A program made the position numbers and the translations under genes. A stretch of DNA of 64,000 nt from Rhodococcus sp. 14-1411-2a. GTDB taxonomy: Bacteria > Actinomycetota > Actinomycetes > Mycobacteriales > Mycobacteriaceae. Each line of letters starts with the position of its first letter. Position 1 is the first letter of the stretch. The notes below the pieces were generated by a model. The model was given only the letters and a program-made list of their open reading frames with translations. It was not told where the DNA came from and searched no databases. The DNA lies in assembly GCF_002259485.1 (NCBI RefSeq), contig NZ_NPGA01000018.1:1-64000 (forward strand), given 5' to 3'. This document shows, piece by piece, positions 16,171 through 24,874 of the stretch.

Positions 16171-17179
16171 TCTGTTACGCGCATTCACCCGTCAGCTCGA
16201 GCTGTGCAAAGTTCGGCCCGGAGAGCAGGTGGTGATTCTCGCGGAACCGTCGAGCCGCGGTGATTACATCTCGGCTGCCTTCGGTGCAGCCCAGAGCCTG
16301 GGTGCCCAGGTGCTCGCGGCAACGGTGCCCGGCGGCAGTCCCGCCCCGATGCCGAGCACCCACACCGGGGCAGGCCCCGGCCTGGTGTCGGTCATGAACA
16401 GTTCGGTGGCTCAGGACATGCTCAAGGGCGCGGACCTCGTGGTCGACCTCACCAGTGAAGGCTTCATCCACGCGCCCATCCAGCAGGAGATCCTGGCCGC
16501 CGGAACGCGCATCATCTTCGTCTGCGACGCCCCGGACGTGTTGATCCGCAACATGCCCCAGGACGGCGACAAGGAGCGAGTGCAGGCGGGCGTCGATCTG
16601 ATTCGCAACGGTTCGACCATGCGCATTACCAACGATGCCGGCACCGATCTCACCGTGCAACTGAGCAATTCGCAGCCCGAGTTCCAGGTGGGCTTCGCCG
16701 ACGACAAGGGCCGCTGGGATCATTGGCCGTCGACGATGGTGCTGTGCTGGCCGGAGATCTCCAACGGAAAGATCGTGCTGTCCGAGGGCGACATCTTGTT
16801 GCCGTTCAAGGAGTACGTCCGAGACGAGACGACGCTGACTGTCACCAACGGTCACATCGACGAGGTCACCGGCGGCGGCGAGGCGGCGCTGCTGAACATG
16901 TTCTTCGCCGACTCCAACGACAAGTGGGCGCGCTACCTGTCCCACATGGGTTGGGGACTGATGAAGACCGGCGACTGGTTCGCGGCCGCGATGTACGGCA
17001 AGGACGACATCATGGGCATGGACGCCCGCGCGTTCGCCGGCAGCTTCCTGTGGTCCACCGGCCCGCACCCTGTCCTCGGCCGAGACTCCTACGCACACCT
17101 CGACATCGGAATGCGCGCCTGCACCGTGTCCATCGACGGCATCGATGTCGTCACCGAGGGTCGATTGGTGGAGAGCTGA
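16148..17179 (+). CDS. nicX: 2,5-dihydroxypyridine 5,6-dioxygenase-like protein (NicX family)
   Basis: A 343-residue protein resembling P. putida NicX, the Fe(II) dioxygenase that opens 2,5-dihydroxypyridine to N-formylmaleamate. The fold is related to M29 metallopeptidases. The NicX iron ligands (H265, H318, D320) have counterparts at H266 (SHMGWGL), H317 and D319 (YAHLDIG). Other shared stretches are GRWDHWPS, GDILLPFKEYVRDE and MDARAF.GSFLWSTGP. ATG at 16148 follows AGAGGAACC. The partner genes (molybdenum hydroxylase, FAD monooxygenase) supply the upstream steps of a maleamate-type pyridine pathway. It could also act on a closely related dihydroxypyridine. Confidence 0.8.
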   Translation: MFDLRSADLLRAFTRQLELCKVRPGEQVVILAEPSSRGDYISAAFGAAQSLGAQVLAATVPGGSPAPMPSTHTGAGPGLVSVMNSSVAQDMLKGADLVVDLTSEGFIHAPIQQEILAAGTRIIFVCDAPDVLIRNMPQDGDKERVQAGVDLIRNGSTMRITNDAGTDLTVQLSNSQPEFQVGFADDKGRWDHWPSTMVLCWPEISNGKIVLSEGDILLPFKEYVRDETTLTVTNGHIDEVTGGGEAALLNMFFADSNDKWARYLSHMGWGLMKTGDWFAAAMYGKDDIMGMDARAFAGSFLWSTGPHPVLGRDSYAHLDIGMRACTVSIDGIDVVTEGRLVES

Positions 17180-17180
17180 C

Positions 17181-18440
17181 ATGGCACCGATCGAAGTGGT
17201 GATCGCAGGCGGTGGCCTCGGCGGCCTGACCGCGGCGCTCTCGCTGCGGCACAGAGGAATTCAGGTGACGGTACTCGAGGCCGCTGCCGAGCTGGGCGAG
17301 GTGGGCGCGGGAATTCAGACCGCTCCCAACGCCAGCCGTATCCTCATCGCCCTCGGGATGCGCGAGAAGCTCGAAGCGATCAAGACCGAGCCGATGGATC
17401 AGGTGCGCAGGCGCTGGGAGAACGGCAAGGTCATCGCGCTCACCGCGCTCGGCGAGTACTGCAAGAAGACGTTCAACGCCCCGTACTGGCACTACCACCG
17501 CGCAGACCTGCACTCTGCCATCCACGCTCAGTGTCTCGACCCCGACGGCCCCGGCCCGGTCGTGGTGTTCGAGACCGATGCGAAGGTCGTCGAGGTCGAT
17601 CGCACCGACCCGATGCGGCCCGTCGCGGTCACCGGAGCGGGACGTCGGTACGAATCGGATCTGCTCATCGGAGCCGACGGAATCCGCTCGACGGTACGCG
17701 ATCTCATCGGTCTACCCGATACGCTCGTGTTTTCCGGCGAAATGGCCTATCGCGCACTCATTCCGGGTGATCGCATCGTCAAGGATCCGGCTACTCGCTG
17801 GCTCGTCGACCGATACCAGAGCACCATCTGGTACGGACCGGACCGGCACCTGGTGCACTACATGATTCGTAACGGCGAATACCTCAATGTCGTTGCGCTG
17901 GCCCCGTGTACCGACGAGGTCCGCGACGGTGGACCACGGCTCGTCGGACCCGAGGAACTGATGGGGACATTCCCGGATTGGGACGATCGCGCCCACGCGA
18001 TGCTCTCCAAAGCCGACGAGAACGTGCTGTGTCAGGCGCTCTACTACCGCAGACCCGACCCGCGGTGGACCGACGGCCGCGTCGCGCTGCTGGGCGATGC
18101 CTGCCATGCCATGCTGCCGTATCAGGCACAGGGGGCCTCGCAGGCCATGGAAGACGCGGCAGTGCTGGCCGAGGAGCTCGCGAAGGTCACCCCGAGCGGG
18201 ATCGACGAGGCGTTGGCGCGCTACGTGTTTCGGCGGGCCAGGCACGCGCGGATGGTGCAGGACGCGAGCCTGCAGAACAAGACTTTTTATCACATACCCG
18301 ATGGACCCGAGCAGCAGAAGCGGGACGCGACACTGGCGTCGTTCGATGGGGAATCCGACATCTCGTACGACTGGCTGTGGAGCGGTACCCCGCTCGACGA
18401 CAGCGACGACGAGAAATTCCATTACTCGTTCGTCCGATGA
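17181..18440 (+). CDS. FAD-dependent aromatic monooxygenase (NicC/salicylate hydroxylase-like)
   Basis: A ~419-residue class A flavoprotein hydroxylase: N-terminal Rossmann GGGLGGLTAALSLRHRG, middle YHYHRADLHSAIH segment, DLLIGADGIRSTVRD, and the FAD-closing GDACHAMLPYQAQGASQAMEDAA. ATG at 17181 (MAPIEVVIAGGG) is the natural start. An earlier frame start at 17145 lies inside nicX. By context it should convert 6-hydroxynicotinate (or a similar hydroxypyridine acid) to 2,5-dihydroxypyridine with loss of CO2, as NicC does. Salicylate-type substrates cannot be excluded from sequence. The stop overlaps the permease ATG. Confidence 0.82.
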   Translation: MAPIEVVIAGGGLGGLTAALSLRHRGIQVTVLEAAAELGEVGAGIQTAPNASRILIALGMREKLEAIKTEPMDQVRRRWENGKVIALTALGEYCKKTFNAPYWHYHRADLHSAIHAQCLDPDGPGPVVVFETDAKVVEVDRTDPMRPVAVTGAGRRYESDLLIGADGIRSTVRDLIGLPDTLVFSGEMAYRALIPGDRIVKDPATRWLVDRYQSTIWYGPDRHLVHYMIRNGEYLNVVALAPCTDEVRDGGPRLVGPEELMGTFPDWDDRAHAMLSKADENVLCQALYYRRPDPRWTDGRVALLGDACHAMLPYQAQGASQAMEDAAVLAEELAKVTPSGIDEALARYVFRRARHARMVQDASLQNKTFYHIPDGPEQQKRDATLASFDGESDISYDWLWSGTPLDDSDDEKFHYSFVR

Positions 18441-19867
18441 CGACCTCGGACCACAACACCGCGCCGGAGGCTGCGATGAAGACTGGTGATCAGGTAGTAC
18501 AGGAACTCCCCTGGAAATGGGGTGTGCAGGGCAAGATCTTCATCATCGGTGGGCTGGGCTACATGTTCGACGCCTGGGACGTGGCGCTGAACGGCTTCTT
18601 GACCCCGCTGCTCGGAAGCTACTGGGACCTCTCCCAAGCCGAGCGCGGTCTGGTCGCCACCGGCAACCTGATCGGCATGGCCGTCGGAGCCGTCGTGTGG
18701 GGCACGATCGCCGACCGAGTCGGACGTAAGCGTGCATTCTCGTTGACGCTGTTGATCTTTGCGCTGTTCTCGGTCCTCGGAGCGTTCGCACCGAGCTTCG
18801 AGATCTTCATCATTCTGCGGTTCCTCGCCGGGTTCGGCCTCGGTGGCTGCATACCGGTGGACTACGCGTTGGTCAGCGAATTCTCACCGCGTCGCATTCG
18901 CGGCAAGATTCTCTCCGCCATGGATGTCTGGTGGCCGATCGGTGCCACCGTCTGCGGTGTCGTCGCCACGCTGCTCGTCCCGATCGACGGCGACGTTCGC
19001 TGGCGCTACATGCTGCTGTTCATGGTTCTGCCTGCGCTGCTGCTGTTCTGGGTTCGACGCGGTATCCCCGAGTCACCGATCTACCTGGCCAAGGTCGGTC
19101 GTGAGGCCGAGGCCCGCGCCGTCATCGACGACATGGTGACCCGTACCGGATCCGAGGCCGTCGACTACGTCATCGTCGCCGACACTGCTCCGAAGGGACC
19201 GGGCGGTATGAAAGCAGCTCTGACGCAGCTGAAGTCGGTCTGGCGGTACAGCCCCCGGATCACCGCCGCCGCGTGGATGTTGTTCGTATCGATCATGCTG
19301 CTGTACTACGCAGCGCTGAGCTGGATGCCGTCGATCCTGCGGGCCGAGGGCTACGGGGAATTCGCAGCCTTCGCCGGTACGACGCTGATGACCGGAGTCG
19401 GCATCGTCGGTGTGCTCACGTCGGCGTTCATCGTGGAGATCTTCGGACGCAAGTGGGTCATCGGACTGTCCGGCCCGATCGCGGGTAGCGCGCTGGTCAT
19501 GTTCGCCGTCATGCTCGACATCCAGTCGGCTGCGCTGATCTGGCTCGGCATCTTCGGATTCGTCATTCAGCTGACCATCCCGGTCCTGTACTGCTACGTC
19601 TCGGAGTTGTACCCCACCAACATCCGCGCCTCGGGATTCGGGTACGCGTCCTCGGTCAGCCGGGTCGCAACCGGCTTCGCGCCGCTGTTGTTCGGCTCCG
19701 TCATGTGGCCGATCCTCGGTCTGCCGTTGACCTTCGGCATCGTCACCGCGTTCGTGTTGTTCGCGGTGATCTGGATGGCGTACTTCGCACCGGAGACCAA
19801 GGGACGCGAACTCGACACCCTCGTCGACGAACCCACCGAGGTAGTCGCAGGCGAGGCTCGGGTCTGA
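18437..19867 (+). CDS. MFS transporter, aromatic acid:H+ symporter type
   Basis: A 12-helix major facilitator of 476 residues. Family marks include GYMFDAWDVALNGFLTPLL in helix 1, the loop ADRVGRKRAF between helices 2 and 3, and ELYPTNIRASGFGYASSVSR in the second half, as in aromatic or organic acid carriers. ATG at 18437 overlaps the monooxygenase stop. ATG at 18476 has a better ribosome site (GGAGG five bases upstream) and may be the true start, giving 463 residues. It likely imports the pyridine carboxylate degraded by this operon. Confidence 0.83.
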   Translation: MTTSDHNTAPEAAMKTGDQVVQELPWKWGVQGKIFIIGGLGYMFDAWDVALNGFLTPLLGSYWDLSQAERGLVATGNLIGMAVGAVVWGTIADRVGRKRAFSLTLLIFALFSVLGAFAPSFEIFIILRFLAGFGLGGCIPVDYALVSEFSPRRIRGKILSAMDVWWPIGATVCGVVATLLVPIDGDVRWRYMLLFMVLPALLLFWVRRGIPESPIYLAKVGREAEARAVIDDMVTRTGSEAVDYVIVADTAPKGPGGMKAALTQLKSVWRYSPRITAAAWMLFVSIMLLYYAALSWMPSILRAEGYGEFAAFAGTTLMTGVGIVGVLTSAFIVEIFGRKWVIGLSGPIAGSALVMFAVMLDIQSAALIWLGIFGFVIQLTIPVLYCYVSELYPTNIRASGFGYASSVSRVATGFAPLLFGSVMWPILGLPLTFGIVTAFVLFAVIWMAYFAPETKGRELDTLVDEPTEVVAGEARV

Positions 19868-20718
19868 TGAAGCCCGCACAGTTCGACTACCACCGGGCGC
19901 GCGATGTCTCGGGTGCAGTGCGGCTGCTGTCCGAGCTGGGCGAGGACGCGAAGATCATCGCCGGAGGCCAGTCCCTGGTCGCCATGATGAACTTCCGCCT
20001 CTCCCGGCCCGGGCACCTGGTCGACGTGGGTGGGTTGAACACTCTGCAGTACATCCGCCGAGAATCCGACGGCTTGCACATCGGAGCACTCACCACCCAC
20101 CACGACGTCGAATGCGGCGACGTGGGAACGGACTTCGGTGTCCTTCGCGAGGCGATGCGGTGGGTGGGGCACTACCCGATCCGTACCCGCGGGACCGTCG
20201 GGGGCAGCATCGCCCATGCGGACGCCACCGCGGAATGGTGCTTGTTGGCCATCCTGCTCGACGCCCGCATCGTCGTCGAGAGCGTGCGGGGGCGGCGAAC
20301 CGTCGAGGCGGACTCGTTCTTCTTCGGGTACTACTCCACCGATCTCGCGTTCGACGAGATGATCGTCGAGATCGTGTTCCCGAACCCGGCACCGCACGCT
20401 GCGGTGACCGAATACGCCGAGCGACAGGGAGATTTCGCAATCGTGGGCGCAGCGGTGTCCCTCGATCTCGACGGCGTGGCCGTGGTGGGCGGGCGGGTTG
20501 CCCTCGCGGGAGTGGGAGCAACTCCCGTGCGATCGCCGGCTGGGGAAGCCGTCCTGGCCGCAGGCGGGACCTTCGCGGACTGCGCGGACGCCGCAGCCGA
20601 AGCACTGGAACTGGAGGACGAGGGCATGGTCACCGCCGAGTACCGCCGCACCCTGGTGCGCACGTTGGTCGCCGAAGCGTGCAGCGACGCACTGGTATCG
20701 CAGGGGGTGCCCACGTGA
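19867..20718 (+). CDS. Molybdenum hydroxylase, FAD-binding medium subunit
   Basis: A 283-residue subunit of a xanthine oxidase-family enzyme. The FAD-binding motif IIAGGQSLVAMMNFRLSRP (~residues 35-53) and GTVGGSIAHADATAEW (~115-130) are diagnostic of CoxM/NdhA-type subunits. ATG overlaps the permease stop by one base, and the stop overlaps the GTG of the large subunit. With the next two genes it forms a three-subunit hydroxylase that adds OH from water next to a ring nitrogen, for example nicotinate to 6-hydroxynicotinate. Electrons pass from Mo through 2Fe-2S to FAD. Confidence 0.88.
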   Translation: MKPAQFDYHRARDVSGAVRLLSELGEDAKIIAGGQSLVAMMNFRLSRPGHLVDVGGLNTLQYIRRESDGLHIGALTTHHDVECGDVGTDFGVLREAMRWVGHYPIRTRGTVGGSIAHADATAEWCLLAILLDARIVVESVRGRRTVEADSFFFGYYSTDLAFDEMIVEIVFPNPAPHAAVTEYAERQGDFAIVGAAVSLDLDGVAVVGGRVALAGVGATPVRSPAGEAVLAAGGTFADCADAAAEALELEDEGMVTAEYRRTLVRTLVAEACSDALVSQGVPT

Positions 20719-23081
20719 GCGTCGATCAGGTTCTCACGCCGAAATTCGTCGGCACCTCGGTCGCACGCCGCGAGGATCCGCGGTTGCTCACCGGTCGAGG
20801 CAGATTCGTCGACGACATCGCGATGCCGGGAATGTTGCACGCTCAGTTCGTCCGCAGCACCGTCGCGGCCGGATCGATCACCGATCTCGACGTCGGTGAT
20901 GTCGCCGGAGTCGAAGGAGTGCGCGGCGTATTCGCCGCGGCGGACCTGGACCTGCAGCCGATCCGCGCCGAATTGTCGCGTCCGCTCAGCGAATTCGTGC
21001 CCACCGACATGCCCGTGCTGGCGCACGACGTGGTGCGCTACGTCGGTGAGCCACTGGCCATCGTCGTCGCCGCCGATGCCTACAGCGTCGAGGATGGGCT
21101 CGAGGCGGCACGAGTGTCGTACCGGACCGTCACCGCCGTCACCTCCGCAGATCAGGCCATGTCCGAGGGCGTGCCTTTGGTTCACGATTCGGTTCCGAAG
21201 AACATCGTCGTGGACGTGCAGATGTTCGCCACCGACGGCGTCGACGAGATCTTCGACGACGCGCACACCGTCGTGTCCGTGCGATCACGCACCGGCCGCC
21301 AGAACGCGCTTCCGCTCGAGACCCGTGGATGCATCGCGTACTGGGAGGATCGCGACGAGCAGCTGATCATCTACATCTGTACGCAGGTTCCGCACCAGGT
21401 TCGTACCGTCACCGCGCAGTGCATCGGGCTCGACGAGCGCCAGGTGCGCGTCGTCGTACCCGACATGGGCGGCGGCTTCGGGCAGAAGTGCGTCGTCGGA
21501 CGCGAGGAGATCGCCGTCGCCGCAGCTGCGTTGAAGCTCCGCCGTCCCGTGAAATGGATCGAGGACCGCAAAGATGCACTGACGGCGTCGTTCCTGGCGC
21601 GCGAACAGCAGTACGACGTGCGAGCAGCATTCGATTCCGAGGGACACATCCTCGGCCTCGACGCGGACGTCGTGTGCGACATGGGCGCGTACTCCTGCTA
21701 CCCGTTCACCGCCGGCATCGAGCCGCTGATGGCCTCGGCGGAAATGCCAGGGGTGTACCAGGTTCCGGCGTACCGGGTGCGGGGCCGTTCCGTGTTCAGC
21801 AACAAGGCACCGACTGCGCCGTACCGCGGGGTGTCCCGCCCGCAGTACGTCATGGTGATGGAGCGGTTGTTCGAGCGAGCGGCCCGTGAGTTGAACCTCG
21901 ATGCGGTGGAGATCAGGCGGCGCAACGTCATCACCGCTTTCCCGTACACGGGCGTCAACAACATCACCTACGACCCGGGCTCGTACCTCGAGGCGCTGAA
22001 CCTGTGCGAGCAGACCCTCCGTGACGGCGGTTGGTACGACCTCCAGGACCGGGCAACCGCCGAAGGCCGGCACATCGGCATCGGATACTCGTGCTTCAGC
22101 GAGCGAACCGGCTACGGCAGCAGCGCATTCGCGGCGCGCAAGATGAACGTGGTGCCCGGGTTCGACATTTCGGAGGTCAGGATGGACACCTCCGGCACGG
22201 TCGTCGTGACCACCGGAACGATGAGCCACGGGCAGAGCCACGAGACCACGATGGCGCAGATCGTCGCCGATCGCCTCGGCATCGGCGTCGAACAGGTCAA
22301 GATCGTGCAGGGCGACACCGATCGGATCACCTACGGCTTCGGCTCGTTCGCCTCTCGCTCCATCACCATCGGCGGCAGTGCGGTGGCGTTGGCGTCGAAC
22401 AAGCTGGGAGACAAGCTCTGTGAGATCGCAGCGCACCTGCTGGAGACTCGCGACGACAACGTCGAGTTGGCATCGGGGCGCGTACGTCAGCGAGACGACC
22501 ACTCGAAGTACGTTACCTACCGGGACATCGCCGACGTCGCGTATCTGAAGGCGCAGCTGCTGCCGAAGGGCGTGGAACCCGGATTGTCCGCGACGGCAAG
22601 CTTCGACGTGTTCAACGACGGCACCTTCTCCAACGCCACCCACGGCGTTGTGGTCGAGTTGCACGAGGGCACCGGCCGAGTGGAGATCCTCAAGTACGTG
22701 TGCGTCGAGGACTGCGGCGTCGCCATCAACCCCAAGATCGTCGAGGGCCAGTGCCGGGGTGGGATCGCCCAGGGCATCGCCGGGGCGTTGTTCGAGCAGG
22801 TGTCGTACGACGATCACGGAAATCCACTGTGTGCCAGCTTCATCGACTACAAGGTGCCGACTGCCTGCGAGATCCCGGACATGGAGATCCACCACCTCGA
22901 AACTCCCTGCCTGTTCACCGAATCCGGAGCCAAGGGAGCCGGTGAGGGCGGAACGATCGGTGCACCCGCCGCCGTGCTCAACGCCGTCAACGACGGATTG
23001 CGCTCCACCGGAGTCGAACTGAACGACACACCGATCACCCCCGTGGCAATACAGGCAGCACTGGCGAAGGGCAGGCCATGA
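20715..23081 (+). CDS. Molybdenum hydroxylase, molybdopterin-binding large subunit
   Basis: A 788-residue catalytic subunit of the xanthine dehydrogenase/CO dehydrogenase family. It begins GTSVARREDPRLLTGRGRFVDD, as such subunits do. It carries the cofactor-binding GGGFGQK near residue 254, PYRGVSRPQ, and the C-terminal KGAGEGGTIGAPAA with the active-site glutamate. The GTG start at 20715 overlaps the previous stop. The length is usual (~770-800). The probable substrate is nicotinate or another pyridine acid; the family alone does not fix this. Confidence 0.88.
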   Translation: MSVDQVLTPKFVGTSVARREDPRLLTGRGRFVDDIAMPGMLHAQFVRSTVAAGSITDLDVGDVAGVEGVRGVFAAADLDLQPIRAELSRPLSEFVPTDMPVLAHDVVRYVGEPLAIVVAADAYSVEDGLEAARVSYRTVTAVTSADQAMSEGVPLVHDSVPKNIVVDVQMFATDGVDEIFDDAHTVVSVRSRTGRQNALPLETRGCIAYWEDRDEQLIIYICTQVPHQVRTVTAQCIGLDERQVRVVVPDMGGGFGQKCVVGREEIAVAAAALKLRRPVKWIEDRKDALTASFLAREQQYDVRAAFDSEGHILGLDADVVCDMGAYSCYPFTAGIEPLMASAEMPGVYQVPAYRVRGRSVFSNKAPTAPYRGVSRPQYVMVMERLFERAARELNLDAVEIRRRNVITAFPYTGVNNITYDPGSYLEALNLCEQTLRDGGWYDLQDRATAEGRHIGIGYSCFSERTGYGSSAFAARKMNVVPGFDISEVRMDTSGTVVVTTGTMSHGQSHETTMAQIVADRLGIGVEQVKIVQGDTDRITYGFGSFASRSITIGGSAVALASNKLGDKLCEIAAHLLETRDDNVELASGRVRQRDDHSKYVTYRDIADVAYLKAQLLPKGVEPGLSATASFDVFNDGTFSNATHGVVVELHEGTGRVEILKYVCVEDCGVAINPKIVEGQCRGGIAQGIAGALFEQVSYDDHGNPLCASFIDYKVPTACEIPDMEIHHLETPCLFTESGAKGAGEGGTIGAPAAVLNAVNDGLRSTGVELNDTPITPVAIQAALAKGRP

Positions 23082-23581
23082 GCAACAAACAACTGATCGA
23101 ACTGAACGTCAACGGCACCGTCCGTGAGGTGATCACCGAACCACGCCGCACTCTGGTCGACGTATTGCGCCACGATCTCCAGCTCACTGGAACCCATGTC
23201 GGCTGCGAACACGGCGTGTGCGGAGCCTGCACCGTGCTGATCGACGGCAAGCCGGCCCGCGCGTGCCTGACGTTCGCAGCGCAGGTGGAGAACTCGGACA
23301 TCGAGACCGTCGAATCACTCGGCATCGACGGTGAATTGAACGATCTGCAGCAGGCCTTCGCAGACCACCACGGTCTGCAGTGCGGATTCTGCACACCGGG
23401 GTTCCTGATGTTGGCCGAGGGCTACCTCGCCGACAACCCCGATGCCACCAAGGAACAGATCCGCGAGGTGGTGGCGTCGAACTACTGCCGCTGTACCGGG
23501 TACCAGACCATCGTCGAGGCCATCGACTCGTGCGCCGAGCAGCGACGCTGCGCCGGCTGTGTGAACGGAGTTCTCAAGTGA
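23078..23581 (+). CDS. Molybdenum hydroxylase, 2Fe-2S small subunit
   Basis: A 167-residue iron-sulfur subunit. The plant-type ferredoxin cluster is bound by C43, C48, C51 and C63 (GCEHGVCGACTVLIDG...RAC). The second cluster uses C102, C105, C137 and C139 (LQCGFCTPGF ... NYCRCTGY), the standard pattern for this family. ATG overlaps the large-subunit stop (ATGA), and the stop overlaps the next GTG, so subunit production is coupled. Confidence 0.92.
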   Translation: MSNKQLIELNVNGTVREVITEPRRTLVDVLRHDLQLTGTHVGCEHGVCGACTVLIDGKPARACLTFAAQVENSDIETVESLGIDGELNDLQQAFADHHGLQCGFCTPGFLMLAEGYLADNPDATKEQIREVVASNYCRCTGYQTIVEAIDSCAEQRRCAGCVNGVLK

Positions 23582-24204
23582 TACTGACCAATACACTCGA
23601 TATCGACGCGTCCGCCGAGGACGTGTTCCGGCTGATCAACGACGTCGAGAAAGTCGCGACCTGCGTACCGGGGGCGGCCATCACCGGTAAGGACGGCGAG
23701 ACCTACCTCGGCGGTGTGAAGGTCAAAGTGGGCCCGATCAGCGCGTCGTACGCCGGCACGATTCGGTTCCTCGAGGTCGACGCGGAGACCCGCACGCTCA
23801 CACTCGAAGCCAAGGGGGCGGACTCGCACGGCAACGGCGACGCCGAGGCCCAGGTCGATCTGGCGGTCGAGGCGCTCGGTGATCGTTCGCGGTTGACCCT
23901 GAATACCGATCTGGTGATCAGCGGAAAGATAGTCTCGTTCGGCAAGGGCGCGATCGTCGCGGTGTCGAACAAGGTCCTGCAACAGTTCGCCGTCAATCTC
24001 GGTGCGCTGCTCAGTGGTTCGGCCACGGCCGAATCGACCACGCCTGCAGCTGTGAAGGCTGCTGTTGCGAGCCCGATGGGCGGCGAATTGAACGCGATGA
24101 GCCTGATGCCCGAACCGGTGCGCAAGTACGCACCGATCGCGGGCATCTTCCTCGCGGGAATGGTCGAGGGCTGGCTGGTGTCCAGGGCCTTCGGACGTCG
24201 ATAG
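23578..24204 (+). CDS. CoxG-like SRPBCC protein
   Basis: A 208-residue protein: SRPBCC/CoxG domain over residues 1-150 (DIDASAEDVFRLINDVEKVATCVPGA, GGVKVKVGPISASYAGTI), then a linker and a single hydrophobic helix near the C-terminus (YAPIAGIFLAGMVEGWLVSR), a likely membrane anchor. In CO dehydrogenase clusters CoxG recruits the enzyme to the membrane. A similar docking of this hydroxylase to the respiratory chain is likely. GTG at 23578 overlaps the small-subunit stop. It is the last gene of the operon and converges with the racemase-like gene one base away. Confidence 0.82.
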   Translation: MILTNTLDIDASAEDVFRLINDVEKVATCVPGAAITGKDGETYLGGVKVKVGPISASYAGTIRFLEVDAETRTLTLEAKGADSHGNGDAEAQVDLAVEALGDRSRLTLNTDLVISGKIVSFGKGAIVAVSNKVLQQFAVNLGALLSGSATAESTTPAAVKAAVASPMGGELNAMSLMPEPVRKYAPIAGIFLAGMVEGWLVSRAFGRR

Positions 24205-24205
24205 T

Positions 24206-24871
24206 TCAGCTGCGTACCGCGTTCGAGATTCTGTCGACGACCATCGCAACGGCACTCGGAACCGGCTCGATGACGTCCACGTCGGTGCGCAGTGCCAGCC
24301 GCCGGGCCGAATCGCTCAACGGACCGCCGCCGATGACGACCGCCGTCGCTCCGGCGGCGACTGCTGCATCGACCGCTGCTCCCAGTTCGACGACGCTCGA
24401 TGCGAGGTCCTCGGCCAGGACCAACGGCGATGACGCGGTGAGGAACACACCCGCGAAATCGCCGTCGGGCACGGTGGCACGGGTCAGTGCATCGAGTTGG
24501 GCGGCGAGATCGGCTGTGGTGGTGGCGATCGCGAAGCGCCGACCACCTCGTGCAGCGTGCAGGATTCCTGCCTCGCCGATCCCGACGACCGGAATGTCGA
24601 CGAGGGTTCGGAGTTCGGCGGCACCGGGATCACCGAACGCGCCGACGATCACCGCTGCCGGGCCATGGTGCTCGATCGCGTCGAGGGCCGCGGTTACGAC
24701 ATCCGGTCCGGCAGCACGCAACTGTTCGGTGCCGGTGATCATCGCCGGTCCGTTACCCGCGGTGACCCCGACGACGGTGAATTCTGTGTCGTGGAGCCAA
24801 CTTCGCGCGACGTCGACGAGCAGCTGCGTCGTTGCAGTGTTCGAGTTGGGGTTGATCACGAGAATCTTCAC
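24206..24871 (-). CDS. Asp/Glu/hydantoin racemase family protein lacking cysteines
   Basis: A 221-residue protein with the HyuE/Asp-Glu racemase fold: MKILVINPNSNTATT at the start, GAFGDPGAAELR at ~77-88 and VVGIGEAGILHAA at ~94-106. In active racemases and maleate isomerases the first of these carries a catalytic Cys (xxCFxDPG) and a second Cys precedes AG near residue 180. Here they read GAFGDPG and VIGGGPLS, and the protein has no cysteine at all. It may use another chemistry or be a binding protein. It follows an MFS gene by 3 bases in one operon. A maleate isomerase role for the neighbouring pathway looks unlikely without the cysteines. Confidence 0.75.
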   Translation of the reverse strand: MKILVINPNSNTATTQLLVDVARSWLHDTEFTVVGVTAGNGPAMITGTEQLRAAGPDVVTAALDAIEHHGPAAVIVGAFGDPGAAELRTLVDIPVVGIGEAGILHAARGGRRFAIATTTADLAAQLDALTRATVPDGDFAGVFLTASSPLVLAEDLASSVVELGAAVDAAVAAGATAVVIGGGPLSDSARRLALRTDVDVIEPVPSAVAMVVDRISNAVRS

Positions 24872-24874
24872 TGC

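Noticed and set aside
21285..22895. 536-codon open frame on the minus strand
   Set aside because: Shadow of the molybdopterin subunit gene; histidine/valine-rich composition typical of antisense frames in GC-rich DNA and no family resemblance.
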